Positions 8,623 through 18,700 of a stretch of 64,000 bases of DNA are shown here, in pieces. Each line of letters opens with the position of its first letter. Position 1 is the stretch's first letter. The notes under the pieces were generated by a model, which was not told where the DNA came from, made no database searches, and saw nothing but the letters and a program-made list of their open reading frames with translations. The stretch comes from Streptomyces sp. NBC_01478 (GTDB lineage Bacteria; Actinomycetota; Actinomycetes; Streptomycetales; Streptomycetaceae). The stretch is from assembly GCF_036227225.1 (NCBI RefSeq), contig NZ_CP109444.1, positions 8,661,501 to 8,725,500 on the forward strand. Direction: 5' to 3'. Both the position numbers and the translations under genes were made by a program.

Positions 8623-10095
8623 CTAACTCCGGGCCCCCGCCGCCGCGTTGGCCGCCGCGGGCACCCCCGCATCCACCGGCGCCCGCCGCCCCGGCAGGAA
8701 CGCGGCCAGCAGCAGGGCCGCCAGCGACGCCGCCGAACCGATGCCCATGATCACGCGGAAGCCGTTGTGGGAGGGGACGGTGAGGGAGCCGAAGGTCGTC
8801 GTCATGTGCGCCAGTACGACACCGGCGACGGCGCTGGAGGCGGACGTACCGATGGACCGCATCAGGCTGTTGAGGCTGTTCGCGGCGGCCGTCTCGGTCA
8901 ACGGCACGGCCCCCATGATGAGCGCGGGCATCGCGCCGTAGGCGAAACCGATCCCGGCGGAGATCACACAGCACACCACCACGACCTGCCAGACCGCGGC
9001 CATCATGACGACCCCCAGCCCATAGCCGGCCGCCACGATGAGCGCGCCCAGCATCAGGGTGACCTTGGGCCCGGCCGTCGCCGAGATCCGGGCGGAGAGC
9101 GGCGCCGTCGCCATCATCACCAGGCCGGAGGGGCCGAGGGCGAGCCCCGCCGCGAGCACGGTCTGGCCGAGGCCGTAGCCGGTGGACGTGGGCAGTTGGA
9201 GCAGTTGCGGCACGGCCAGCGACATCGCGAACATGGCGAAGCCGAACATCACGGACGCGAGGTTGGTGAGCAGCACCTGGCGCCGCACGGTGGTGCGCAG
9301 GTCGACCAGCGGCCGTACGGTACGCAGCTCCCACCAGCCCCACACCAGCAGCACCGCAACCGCCATGGCGAACAGCCCAGTTGTCGTGCCGCTGCCCCAA
9401 CCCCAGTCCGCGCCCTTGGAGACGGCCAGCAGCAGACACACCAGACCGATCGACATCCCGACGCCGCCCACCACGTCGAACCGGCCGCCGCTGCGCACCG
9501 CCGACTCCGGCACGAGCGTCACGACGAGCGCGGTCACGACGGCGCCGAGCACCGCCGCCGTCCAGAACAGCACGTGCCAGTCCGCCTTTTCGGCGATGAA
9601 CGCGGCCGTCGGAAGCCCGAGCGCACCGCCCACCCCCAGCGAGGCACTCATCAGCGCGGTCGCCGATCCCAGCTTCTCGGGCGGCAGTTCGTCCCGCATG
9701 ATGCTGATGCCGAGCGGGATGACGGCCATCGACACGCCCTGGAACGTCCGCCCGACGATCATCGGCACGAGCGAGTCGCTGAGCGCGCCGATCACCGACC
9801 CGACGATCAGCAGGACCAGGCTGAGCAGCAGCATCCGCCGCTTGCCGTACATGTCCCCGAGCCGCCCCACGACAGGGTTGGCGACGGCACCGGCGAGCAG
9901 GGTCGCGGTGATCGCCCATGTGGCGTCGGACGGCGAGGAGTTCAGCAGCTTCGGGAGTTCGGGAACGATCGGGATGATCAACGTCTGCATCAGCGAGACG
10001 GTGATCCCGCCGAGCGCCAGGACCCAGACGACGGCACCGGAGCGCGCAGGCCCGGAGCCCTCGACGGGTGGGGAGGGGATGGCGGACGCGGACAT
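8623..10095 (-). CDS. MFS drug exporter (DHA2/EmrB-QacA type)
   Basis: A 490-aa integral membrane protein of the major facilitator superfamily, with about 14 hydrophobic segments, the number seen in DHA2 proton-coupled exporters. The cytoplasmic loop after the second helix carries motif A (GRLGDMYGKRR). The first helix starts near residue 21. The ATG at 10095 follows GGAGGC; extending further upstream would add non-conserved Arg-rich sequence. It is divergent from a TetR-type gene and shares a 170-bp intergenic region with a palindromic operator, the classic arrangement for a repressor-controlled efflux pump. The exported compound is unknown. Confidence 0.88.
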   Translation of the reverse strand: MSASAIPSPPVEGSGPARSGAVVWVLALGGITVSLMQTLIIPIVPELPKLLNSSPSDATWAITATLLAGAVANPVVGRLGDMYGKRRMLLLSLVLLIVGSVIGALSDSLVPMIVGRTFQGVSMAVIPLGISIMRDELPPEKLGSATALMSASLGVGGALGLPTAAFIAEKADWHVLFWTAAVLGAVVTALVVTLVPESAVRSGGRFDVVGGVGMSIGLVCLLLAVSKGADWGWGSGTTTGLFAMAVAVLLVWGWWELRTVRPLVDLRTTVRRQVLLTNLASVMFGFAMFAMSLAVPQLLQLPTSTGYGLGQTVLAAGLALGPSGLVMMATAPLSARISATAGPKVTLMLGALIVAAGYGLGVVMMAAVWQVVVVCCVISAGIGFAYGAMPALIMGAVPLTETAAANSLNSLMRSIGTSASSAVAGVVLAHMTTTFGSLTVPSHNGFRVIMGIGSAASLAALLLAAFLPGRRAPVDAGVPAAANAAAGARS

Positions 10096-10159
10096 GGCGA
10101 AGCCTCCGGCGATACGGGCGACAGGGCGACAGGGGGCCGAACGAAACGAGTCTGGCATG

Positions 10160-10182
10160 TTTTTCGTATGGCATACGCAAAA
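10160..10182. promoter_or_regulatory. Probable TetR operator between MFS and regulator
   Basis: A 13-bp perfect palindrome CGTATGGCATACG (10165-10177) flanked by T and A runs, in an A/T-rich patch of the divergent promoter region. Its size and position fit an operator for the adjacent TetR-family protein. Confidence 0.55.
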
Positions 10183-10267
10183 TAGGTGGAGGCGCGGTGG
10201 GGAAAGGCCGGAGCGGTAGCCTTCCCCCTGTCCGGACACGACTGTCGCGGACGCGGAGGTGCGGCGG

Positions 10268-10942
10268 ATGACACAGGTGGTGACGCAGGTGGCGACGGTT
10301 TCCGGCCGCCGGGGCAGGGGGCGTCCGCCCCGGCTGTCGCGGGAGCGGATCGTCGAGGGCGCGGTCGAGGTGCTGCTCGCCGAACCGGCCGTCTCCCTCA
10401 CCATCAAGCGCGTCGCCGACGTCGTCGGCGCCGCCCCCATGGCCCTCTACCGCTACTTCCCGGACCGCGACGCCCTCCTCCAGGCGACCGCCGACCACGT
10501 CCTGGAGGCCATGCGGCGCGACCCCATCCCCGACGGCCCCTGGCCCGACCGGCTCAGCGCCTGGATGCGCGCCGGGCAGGCCAACCTCCGCCCCTACCCC
10601 CAGCTCATGCCGTACATGACGACGACCCGGCACCCCGCCTGGCTCCCCGGCCTGACCCGGCTGCGCGAGATCCTCGCCCCGGCCGGTCTCTCCGAGGAGG
10701 ACCTCGCCCTCGCCGTGGCGCTCATCTCGTCCACGATGCTCGGCCACGCCGTCTACGAGGGCTACCGCAGACCGGACGAGGAGATGACGGCCCTGCTCGA
10801 CGACACCCCCGCCGACGACCCCACGGCGGACGCCCTGCGGCCCCTCCTCGCCGGTCTGCCCGCCGCGCACGCCCGGCTCTTCGACACGATCCTCGACCGG
10901 ACGGTCACCACGGTGGAGCGGCTGGCGGCCGGGCCGGAGTGA
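10268..10942 (+). CDS. TetR/AcrR-family transcriptional regulator
   Basis: A 224-aa repressor-type protein. Residues ~20-70 form the TetR helix-turn-helix domain: RERIVEGAVEVLL, then SLTIKRVADVVGAAPMALYR and YFPDRDALLQA. The rest is a helical ligand-binding/dimerisation domain of the TetR_C type. I start it at the ATG at 10268, eight bases after GGAGG, rather than at the GTG three codons earlier. Divergence from the MFS exporter suggests it represses that gene and itself until an effector binds. Confidence 0.88.
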   Translation: MTQVVTQVATVSGRRGRGRPPRLSRERIVEGAVEVLLAEPAVSLTIKRVADVVGAAPMALYRYFPDRDALLQATADHVLEAMRRDPIPDGPWPDRLSAWMRAGQANLRPYPQLMPYMTTTRHPAWLPGLTRLREILAPAGLSEEDLALAVALISSTMLGHAVYEGYRRPDEEMTALLDDTPADDPTADALRPLLAGLPAAHARLFDTILDRTVTTVERLAAGPE

Positions 10943-10960
10943 CGGCCGAGGGGGCGATTC

Positions 10961-10993
10961 GCCTGCCCCGCGCGGGAGTTGTCCGGGGCGGGC
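10961..10993 (+). terminator. Probable terminator after TetR gene
   Basis: GCCTGCCCCG (10961-10970) pairs with CGGGGCGGGC (10984-10993) with one G-U pair and a 13-base loop, just after the TetR stop codon. Confidence 0.45.
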
Positions 10994-11038
10994 AGTACCG
11001 TACGGTGCGGACGCGGGGCAGGTGGGGGGGGAGCACGG

Positions 11039-11770
11039 GTGAGCGAGCGGTCCAGTGGGCGCGGCGCGGTCGCGGACGTCGGGACGCCGGTCGGCGCGAT
11101 GGTGGCGGTCGAGGACCTGCGCCGTACCTACGGCAGCGGGGACACCGCCGTCCATGCCCTGCGCGGTGTCTCTTTCAGCGTGCCGCGCGGTGAACTCGTC
11201 GCGCTCCGGGGGCGGTCCGGTTCCGGCAAGACCACGGTGCTCAACCTGGTCGGCGGCCTCGACACCCCGGACGGCGGCCGGATCAGCCTCGACGGCACCG
11301 ACCTCGCCGGTCTCGGCGAGGACGAACTCCTGGCGTTGCGCCGCGACCGTATCGGCTTCGTCTTCCAGTCCTTCGGCCTCATCCCGATCCTGACCGCCGC
11401 CGAGAACGTCGGGGTGCCGTTGCGCCTGCGGAAGGTCCCGGCCCGTGAACGCGAGGCCCGCGTCGGCCTGTTGCTCGCCCTGGTCGGCCTCGCCGACCAC
11501 GCCGACCAGCGTCCTGGCGAGCTGTCCGGCGGCCAGCAGCAGCGGGTCGCCATCGCCCGCGCGCTCGCCAACGACCCGGCCCTGATCATCGCCGACGAAC
11601 CCACCGGACAGCTCGACGCCGACACCGGTCTCACCGTGATGGACCTGCTGCGCGCCGTCGTCCGCAGCGAGTCCGTCACCGCGCTCGTCGCCACCCACGA
11701 CACCCAACTCCTCGCGCTGGCCGACCGGGTGCTCGAACTGCGTGACGGGCGCATCGTCGGGGACGGCTAG
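11039..11770 (+). CDS. ABC transporter ATPase (MacB/LolD-like), first of two
   Basis: A 243-aa ABC ATPase of the MacB/LolD/FtsE group that drives FtsX-type permeases. Walker A is GRSGSGKTT (about residues 61-69), Q-loop FVFQSF, signature LSGGQQQR, Walker B LIIADEPTG, and the H-loop His in VATHD. The GTG at 11039 follows a G-rich ribosome binding site (GGGGGGGAG). The next gene is a second ATPase of the same class on the same strand, and two FtsX-type permeases lie convergently downstream, so a four-part transporter is likely. Confidence 0.88.
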   Translation: MSERSSGRGAVADVGTPVGAMVAVEDLRRTYGSGDTAVHALRGVSFSVPRGELVALRGRSGSGKTTVLNLVGGLDTPDGGRISLDGTDLAGLGEDELLALRRDRIGFVFQSFGLIPILTAAENVGVPLRLRKVPAREREARVGLLLALVGLADHADQRPGELSGGQQQRVAIARALANDPALIIADEPTGQLDADTGLTVMDLLRAVVRSESVTALVATHDTQLLALADRVLELRDGRIVGDG

Positions 11771-11805
11771 GGCTACCCTGGCCGCTGTTCGACATCGTTA
11801 TCCGC

Positions 11806-11865
11806 AGACCTCGTCTCCACAGGCCTCGTCTCCATTGACTTCGTCTCCGCAGACCTCACCTCCTC
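11806..11865. repeat. Four tandem 15-bp repeats between ABC ATPase genes
   Basis: Four gap-free 15-bp units: AGACCTCGTCTCCAC, AGGCCTCGTCTCCAT, TGACTTCGTCTCCGC, AGACCTCACCTCCTC. They occupy most of the 105-bp gap between the two ATPase genes. The reading frame of the second ATPase stays open through them but has no start codon there before 11876, so they are leader sequence. A role in translation of the second ATPase is possible. Confidence 0.75.
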
Positions 11866-11875
11866 GGGGGACCGT

Positions 11876-12871
11876 GTGGCAGTTCACCAACAGCCCACCG
11901 GGGCACCGGACTTGGCCGAGCTGCGGCGGCGGGCCGCCGAGGCCGCCGTCCTGCGGCGCGAGGAGGGGCTGGTCGTCTGCGAGAACCTGGTGCGGATCTA
12001 CCAGACCGAGGGCGTCGAGGTGCAGGCCCTCCAGGGCCTCGATCTCGCCGTCGCCGAGGGCGAGATGATCGCGGTGATCGGGGCCTCCGGCTCCGGCAAG
12101 TCCACTCTGCTGGGCATACTCTCCGGCCAGGACGTGCCCACCGCGGGTGCCGCCGAGGTCGCCGGACACGACCTGCTGGCGATGAAACGCCGTGAGCGGC
12201 TCGACTACCGCCGCAGCACGGTGGGGTTCGTCTGGCAGCAGACCTCCCGCAATCTGCTGCCGTATCTCTCGGCGGCCGAGAACGTGATGCTCCCGATGAC
12301 GTACACCGGGATCAAACGCGCCCAACGGCGGTCCCGGGCCGAGGAGTTGCTCGATCTGCTGTCCGTCGGGCACTGCCGGGACCGCACCCCCGACACGCTC
12401 TCCGGCGGTGAGCAGCAGCGGGTCGCGGTCGCCGTGGCCAACGCCAACGAGCCCCGGGTGCTGTTCGCCGACGAACCCACCGGCGAACTCGACACCGCCA
12501 CCAGCGACGAGGTCTTCGCCGCGCTGCGCCGGGCCAACGAGGAGCTGGGCGTCACCGTGATCGTGGTCACCCACGACGCGTTGGTGTCCGAGCAGGTCCA
12601 GCGCACCGTACGGATCCGCAACGGCCGTACCTCGACGGAGGTGTTGCGCCGGGTCGCCACCGGTGAGGACGGCGTCGAGGTGCTCACCGCCGAGGAGTAC
12701 GCGGTGCTGGACGCGAGTGGCCGCCTGCAACTGCCCGGCGAGTTCACCGAGCGGCTGCACCTGCGCAAGCGGGTCCGGCTGGCCCTGGAGAGCGACCACA
12801 TCGGCATATGGCCCGACGAGGCCGCGCGACGGGCCAAGTCCGAGGCGGAGGGCACCGAGAGCGTGCAGTAA
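11876..12871 (+). CDS. ABC transporter ATPase with C-terminal extension, second of two
   Basis: A 331-aa ABC ATPase. An N-terminal ~35-residue helix (Arg/Ala/Glu-rich) precedes the nucleotide-binding domain: Walker A GASGSGKST near residue 69, Q-loop FVWQQ, signature LSGGEQQR, Walker B VLFADEPTG, H-loop VTHD. After the standard domain there is an extra ~75-residue tail ending in a charged segment, absent from the first ATPase. The GTG at 11876 follows GGGGGACC. Because the two ATPases differ at both ends, they may form a heterodimer serving the two convergent permeases. Confidence 0.87.
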   Translation: MAVHQQPTGAPDLAELRRRAAEAAVLRREEGLVVCENLVRIYQTEGVEVQALQGLDLAVAEGEMIAVIGASGSGKSTLLGILSGQDVPTAGAAEVAGHDLLAMKRRERLDYRRSTVGFVWQQTSRNLLPYLSAAENVMLPMTYTGIKRAQRRSRAEELLDLLSVGHCRDRTPDTLSGGEQQRVAVAVANANEPRVLFADEPTGELDTATSDEVFAALRRANEELGVTVIVVTHDALVSEQVQRTVRIRNGRTSTEVLRRVATGEDGVEVLTAEEYAVLDASGRLQLPGEFTERLHLRKRVRLALESDHIGIWPDEAARRAKSEAEGTESVQ

Positions 12872-12893
12872 CCGGCCTGCCCCCAAGGTGCGT

Positions 12894-15722
12894 TCAGCTC
12901 AGGCGCAGTACGGCGCCCAGACGGCGCCTGCGGGCGAGGACCGTCTCGGTCGCCGCGGCGGCCAGGATCAGCGCGGTCACGCCGGCGACGAGCGCGAGGG
13001 TCAGCGAGTAGTCGGTGTGCAGGGCCGGTTCGGCCGGGCCGCCGGTGAACTGCCGTAGATCCAGGGTCTGTTGCATGAGCCGTGGTTCGAGGAGCCCGAG
13101 CAGGGTGCCGCCCACCGCCGAGGCCACCGCCAGCGGCAGCAGTTGCAGGAAGTGGATCGCCCCCGCCTCCCTGGCGCCGAGTCCGAGCGTGCGCAGGAAC
13201 GAGGTGGTGCGGCCGCGTTCCTGGGCGGTGAGGGTCAGTTCGAGGGCGAGCGCGAGCAGGCCGGACAGCGCGGCCAGGATCGAACCGGCCGTGTAGATCA
13301 TGCCGAGCCCCTGCGTCAGGCCGTCCGCGCGCAGGGTGCTCAGCGTCTCGGAGCGGACGCGGATCCGGGCGAGCGGCCCGAGCGCTTTGGCCGCCGCCGA
13401 CCGCAGTGCCTGGGGCCCGTCGCCCTTGAGGAGCAGGACGGTACTGCCCGCGGCCTGCTCGGGCAGCAGGTGTTCGGCGTCGGCGACGGTGATCAACAGC
13501 GGTGTCCCCGGCGGGAGTTGCGCGGTCACCGGGCCGAGGAGGGGGTCGTGCAGGTCGGCGGCGGTGAGGGTGCCGACCGGCTTGAGGGTCAGGTTCACCG
13601 GGGGCTGCCCCTGGGTCACCACGGTGGTGGTGAAGCCGCCGGTGCGCTCCCGCGCCCGCAGGTCGGGCGAGAGGAAGGACGGCAGCGGGACACTCGCGTC
13701 GACCCGGCCTCCCGGTGGAGTGGTCAGCCCGGCCGACAGGGCGCCGGCCAGTGGTGACTTCGGGGCGACGGCGGCCAGTTGACGAGCATCGACGGTGATC
13801 ACGGCGACCTGGGAGACCACCGCGCCGTCGGCCTGCCCCGCGAGGTCGAGGGTGCGCAGACGCTGGAGAGCGGTCCGTGTTCCGCCGGCGGTGGTTCCGG
13901 CAGGCGTCACGGTGCCCGCCACCGTCGCGCTCGCGTCCGCGCCCGTGGTCCACGCCGCCCCCGTCGCCAGGCCGTCGTCGACCGTACGCTGCACCAGGCC
14001 GCCGAACACCGCCGTGCCCAGGGTCAACACCAGGACGAACAGGGCGAGTCCGGTCGCCGGGGCGTCGTGCGCGGCCCGGGCCGCCCCGACGAAACCCACC
14101 ACACCCCGGCCGCGCCGGGTCCGCCGTAGCACCAGGCGCAGGACGAGCGGATAGACACGCAGCAGGATCAGTACGACGGAGAGCGCCACCAGGACCGGCA
14201 CCGCGCCCAGAATCCCGTCGGGGCCCTGGGCGCGGAGCGCGAGCACGCCGGCCGCCGTCGTGAGCAGCACCGTCAGTTCCAGGACCGCGCGGCGGCCCAC
14301 GGCGGTCCTGCGGCGGGTGCGGCGCAGTCGGCCGGGGCGGCGGGGTTCGCGGACCGCGAGCCAGGTCATCAGGGGCACCGTCAGCAGCACCGTCGCGGTG
14401 GTGAGGACGGCGGGCAGCGGTTGCGGCGATCCGGACGTGCCGGCGGGGGCGAGGGACCGGCCGGCCGCCCAGCCGAGCAGGGCGGCGATCAGCACCACCG
14501 GCCAGGCCACCGCGCAGCGCAACAGCACCAGGCGCGCGGTGGACGCGCCCCGCGCGCGCTGCAACCGCAGATGCGGCTGCCTACGGCGCAGCAGCAGCCG
14601 TACCGCTACCGCCACGGTGGCCAGCGCGACCGCCGCCAGCGCGTCGACGGCGTACGTCGCCAGGGCTCGGGCCTGCCGGTCCTGCGCGGTGAACGCGGTG
14701 AGCAACGGCGTCAGGGAGTCGGTCACCAGCAGGGACTGGGTGGACTGGCCGCCGACCTGGCAAGCGATGTCGCCGGTGACCCAGTCGCTCCCCTGGCACA
14801 GGGCGGCACTCAGGTCCGCGCCGTAGTGGGACAGCGGCCCGGTCAGCGCGCGGGCCCGGTCGAGCGCCGCCCCGGACAGATCGGCGCGCATCTGCCAGGT
14901 CACCCGGGGGCCGCCCACTCCGGCACCGGCCAGCAGGTCGGCGGCGTCGCGGCCGACGAGACCGCGGACGGCCAGCACCGTGCCGGCGGAACGCTCCGCC
15001 GGGTAGCGCGCGGGCTGGTCCAGGGTCTCCCGGCCGGTCCAGAAACCGTTGGCCGCGGCTGTGGTGCGGTAGACCCCGCTCACCACCAACTCCGCGTCGG
15101 GCGCGGCGTTCTGTGCCCCGGGCGTCTTCGGGAACTCGACGCTCAGTCGGCTGCCGGCCCGGACGCCCAGCGCCCGCGCGGTGGCCTGCGAGAGCCCGAT
15201 CTGGGGCGGGGTGGTCAACGGCGTGCGGTCGGCGGGCGCGTGACCGCTGACGTAGCGCAAGTGGGCCTGTGCCGACGGAAGATGACTGACTGTCAGTTGG
15301 ACGCTCGTGCTCGCCTGGCCAGGTGGCCGTGGGGAGAGCAGGGACGCCGGGTCGTAGTCGTAGCTGCCGCCGGTGAGGGACAGGTGCCGTGCGGCGGAGC
15401 CGTCGAGGTGCTCGGTGAGGGTGCGGCCGGCGGTGAGCAGGGTGGCCATGTCCATGGACGGCGGCGAGGTGGTGAAGACCTCCGGTGTGGTGCTCAGGCT
15501 GATCAGCGGCGCCTGGGCCTGCGCCGCGTCGACCCGCTGCCGCAGCGCCCGGTCCTCCTGCCGGCCCGCGAGAACGGGGGCCCAGGCGCACAGCGCCGTC
15601 AGCACCAGGACCAGCACGGCCAGACAGGCCAGCATCGGCAGGTCGCCCCGGGACTCCTCGCGGATCAGCCGCCGGGTCACCGCCGCTCGTCCCGTCGCCC
15701 CCTGTCCCGTCGTACGGCTCAC
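12894..15722 (-). CDS. FtsX/MacB-type ABC permease (942 aa)
   Basis: A large membrane permease whose first transmembrane helix is near residues 27-47 (MLACLAVLVLVLTALCAWAP). A long extracytoplasmic domain follows, then a block of about four helices from residue ~350 (including the LRLQRARGAST loop typical of FtsX), a second extracytoplasmic domain and a final FtsX block with the LRTLGLGAREAG loop, ending RRRLGAVLRLS. The GTG start at 15722 overlaps the stop codon of the upstream permease (GTGA), so they are co-translated. The gene converges on the second ABC ATPase with only 22 bases between them and no hairpin. The substrate is unknown; relatives handle peptides, lipids or macrolides. Confidence 0.85.
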   Translation of the reverse strand: MSRTTGQGATGRAAVTRRLIREESRGDLPMLACLAVLVLVLTALCAWAPVLAGRQEDRALRQRVDAAQAQAPLISLSTTPEVFTTSPPSMDMATLLTAGRTLTEHLDGSAARHLSLTGGSYDYDPASLLSPRPPGQASTSVQLTVSHLPSAQAHLRYVSGHAPADRTPLTTPPQIGLSQATARALGVRAGSRLSVEFPKTPGAQNAAPDAELVVSGVYRTTAAANGFWTGRETLDQPARYPAERSAGTVLAVRGLVGRDAADLLAGAGVGGPRVTWQMRADLSGAALDRARALTGPLSHYGADLSAALCQGSDWVTGDIACQVGGQSTQSLLVTDSLTPLLTAFTAQDRQARALATYAVDALAAVALATVAVAVRLLLRRRQPHLRLQRARGASTARLVLLRCAVAWPVVLIAALLGWAAGRSLAPAGTSGSPQPLPAVLTTATVLLTVPLMTWLAVREPRRPGRLRRTRRRTAVGRRAVLELTVLLTTAAGVLALRAQGPDGILGAVPVLVALSVVLILLRVYPLVLRLVLRRTRRGRGVVGFVGAARAAHDAPATGLALFVLVLTLGTAVFGGLVQRTVDDGLATGAAWTTGADASATVAGTVTPAGTTAGGTRTALQRLRTLDLAGQADGAVVSQVAVITVDARQLAAVAPKSPLAGALSAGLTTPPGGRVDASVPLPSFLSPDLRARERTGGFTTTVVTQGQPPVNLTLKPVGTLTAADLHDPLLGPVTAQLPPGTPLLITVADAEHLLPEQAAGSTVLLLKGDGPQALRSAAAKALGPLARIRVRSETLSTLRADGLTQGLGMIYTAGSILAALSGLLALALELTLTAQERGRTTSFLRTLGLGAREAGAIHFLQLLPLAVASAVGGTLLGLLEPRLMQQTLDLRQFTGGPAEPALHTDYSLTLALVAGVTALILAAAATETVLARRRRLGAVLRLS

Positions 15723-18700
15723 CGGTCTTCCCCCGCTCGCAGCACCCGCACCAGATCCACCCGGGCCAGCAGCCGGGCCAGCGTCAGCACCACCGCGCTG
15801 ATGGCCAGGGCGGTCGCCAGCGCGGTCAGGGTCACCGTGGCCCAGGGGGTGATCCGGGGCAGCGGGGGATAGGGGGCCTGTCCGCTGTCGTCCACGGTGA
15901 CCAGGGGCAGGACCGCCGAGGCCAGGGCCAGGCCCATCAGTGCCCCCGGGACCACCGCGAACAGCGCGAGACCCACCTGTTCGGCGCCGAGCAGCGCGGA
16001 CAGGCCGGAGGCGCGGACGCCGATCGCCCTCAGCAGCGCGAACTCCTTGCGGCGCTGCCGGGTGGAGACCACCGCGTGCACGGTGAAGGCGATGACCGCG
16101 AAACCGGGCGCCAGCCAGCGGACCAGTTCCAGCACCCGGCGCAGCCCGGCGCGGAACGGGTCGGCCTGGAGGGACGCGGCGGTGCGTGCCGTGGTGGTGA
16201 CGCTGCCCAGCGCGGGCCGCGCCTCGGCGGCGGCGGCCGTACGCGCGCTGTCGGTGCTGCTCAGCCACCAGAACGCGGGGTCCTGCCGGTCGGCGCCGGC
16301 CAGGGTCAGCGCGGTGGAGAGCCGGCGCTGGTCGGCGATCAAGTGCCCCTGCCCGCGGCCCAGTCCGGGCGGTGAGTCGACACGGCCCACGATCTTCGCG
16401 GTGATCCGGCCGCCGCCCAGGTCGAGCGTGGTGGTGCTGCCCACGTGCAGGCGCGCGGCCCGCAGCGTCGAGGCGTCGGCGCGCACCGGAAGCGGCGCCG
16501 GACCGCCCAACGGGCCCGCCACGAGCCGCACTTGGCTGCCGGACCGGGTGGCGTAGTCGCTGTCGGAGAGACCGCCGAGGGAGTCCGAGACGGCCTGGGA
16601 GGGACGGATGCCGGTGCTGACGGTGGTCCGGAGCACTGCGGACCCGCCTCCGGGAGCGATCGAGCACACCCCGGGGCTGCCGGGGGTGTAGCTGTCGGTC
16701 AACTTCCCTTTGCACGCACCCTCGGTGGAGTCGGCGGCATGGTCCGTGCCGTCGGACCAGACCTGCCCGCCGGGCAACCGGGAGACCCAAGTGGCCGCGG
16801 AATCCGGGGTGTTGGCGGCTTCCCGCGCGCCGACCCGGATCAGGTCCAGGTCCAGTCGCGCGGGCCGCGCATTCGGCTGCGGCAGCACGCCGACGGCGGT
16901 CACCGTCAGCGGGTACGTCCGTGGACGGCCCCCGCTCAACGCCACGTCGAGCGGGACGACGACGGTGTGCCGGGCCCCGTCGGCGGCCGGCAGCCGCGCC
17001 GGTACGACGCTGACGAGACCGGACGCGTCCTGCACGGTCAACTCCAGACTCGGCGCCACCCGACTGCCGTCGCTGCGCAGGCGCTCGTCCAGCAGCAGCG
17101 CGGTCGGACGCCCGGGCAGCGGTATCCCGAGGACGACCGGCGACGAGGTGCGGGGAGCGGGCCCGGCGACCGTGCCGACCAGGTCCTCGGTGGTGCCGCC
17201 GGGCAGGTTCACCGTCGACCGCGTCACCGGTGCCACACGGGTCACCCCCGGCAGCGCGCGATAGGCGGCGCCCAGGACGGCGGAGGGATAGCCGTCGTCC
17301 GCGGACGGGGCGATCCGTACGTCCGCGCCGACGGTGAACGCGGCCTCCTCCGACGCCAGACCGCCCAGACTCGCGAGCGCGGTGGTGGCGAAGGCGCTCA
17401 CCGAGACGGCCAGGCACATCAGTACCACCGGCCCCGCGTTGCGCGCGGCCCGCCGGCTCAACTGCCAGCCCGCCAGGGCGAGTACGAGCCCTCTGCTACG
17501 ACGCCCGAACGCGTCCAGCAGCAGCGAGGTCAGCGGCAGCAGCCGCAGCAACAGCAGCGCGGCGGCGCCGGCCACCAGGGTCGGCACCAGGACCAGCACC
17601 GGGTCCACGGACGCGCTGCCGGTGCCCACGTCGGCGATCAGCGAGTGGTGCCGCCGCAGCTCCAGATACCCCAGGACCGCCACGGCCAGCAGCGCCAGAT
17701 CGGCGCCCAACCGCTGCGCGACGGCGGCCCGCGCACCCCGTCCCGCCCGCGAGCCCGCCGACGGCAGCACGGGCAGCAGCACCGCCGCGGCGTGCACCAG
17801 CAGAGTCAGTCCTACGGCCGCCCAGGCGTCGGCGCCCCGACTGCCGGGGTGCAGCAGCCCGGCCAGGAAGGGCGCGACGAGGGCGGCCGGGATGCCGGTG
17901 AGCGCCCACTCGGCTCCCGCGCCGCGCAGCAGCCTCGACGTCCCGGCGCCGCGGGCCTGTTGGAGCGCCAGCTCGCCCTGTCGTCGCTCGGTCAACTGGC
18001 GGGCGGCCAGCACCAGGGTGGCCAGGGCGAGGACCGCCAGCAGCACGCTCGGCAGGTACAGCGAGGAGCGGGCCGCGACCGTCGGAACCGTCAACTCGTC
18101 GATGGCGCCCGGCAGTCCGGAGGCCACGGTGAGGTCGGCGAGGGACGGCTGCCGTCCGCCGAACACCGACACACCGCTCTGGCTGCCGGAGAAGGCCCGC
18201 AGCCGGTCGCGCAGCCCGGCGAGAGCGTCCGCGTCGAGCCGGGAGAGGTCGGGCTGCACACTCCAGTGGGCCGTCAGATGACCGTTCAGGACGGCGCTGC
18301 CGTTGAGGGCCGCCGCCGAGACCACCAACAGGCCCTGGTCCGCGGTCTCGCCCTCGGTCAGGTCACCGGCCATCGCGGGCCAGAACCCGACCGCACCGGA
18401 CGCCCGGAACACCCCGGTGACCCGCAGCGTCATGACGCGACTGAAGGCGTCCTGCACCCGCAGTCGCGAACCGGGCCTGATATCAAGGCGTTTGGCCAGC
18501 GCGTCGGGTATCGCCGTGTCGACCGGCGCGGTGGACCCGGTGGCCACGGGGACATCGGGCAGCGCGGTGAACGCGCCGGCCGGGGCGTCGGCCGTACCGG
18601 CGGGCCACCGCCCGGCGACCAACTCCCCGAATCCGCCCCCGTGTTGCACCGCGACCGGGTGCAGCCCGCTGCCCCCGGGCTCACGCGGCGGACCCGCGAC

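Noticed and set aside
7505..11707. A 1400-codon minus-strand open frame across four genes
   Set aside because: It runs antisense to, and out of frame with, clear oxidoreductase, MFS, TetR and ABC genes; composition is non-coding-like.
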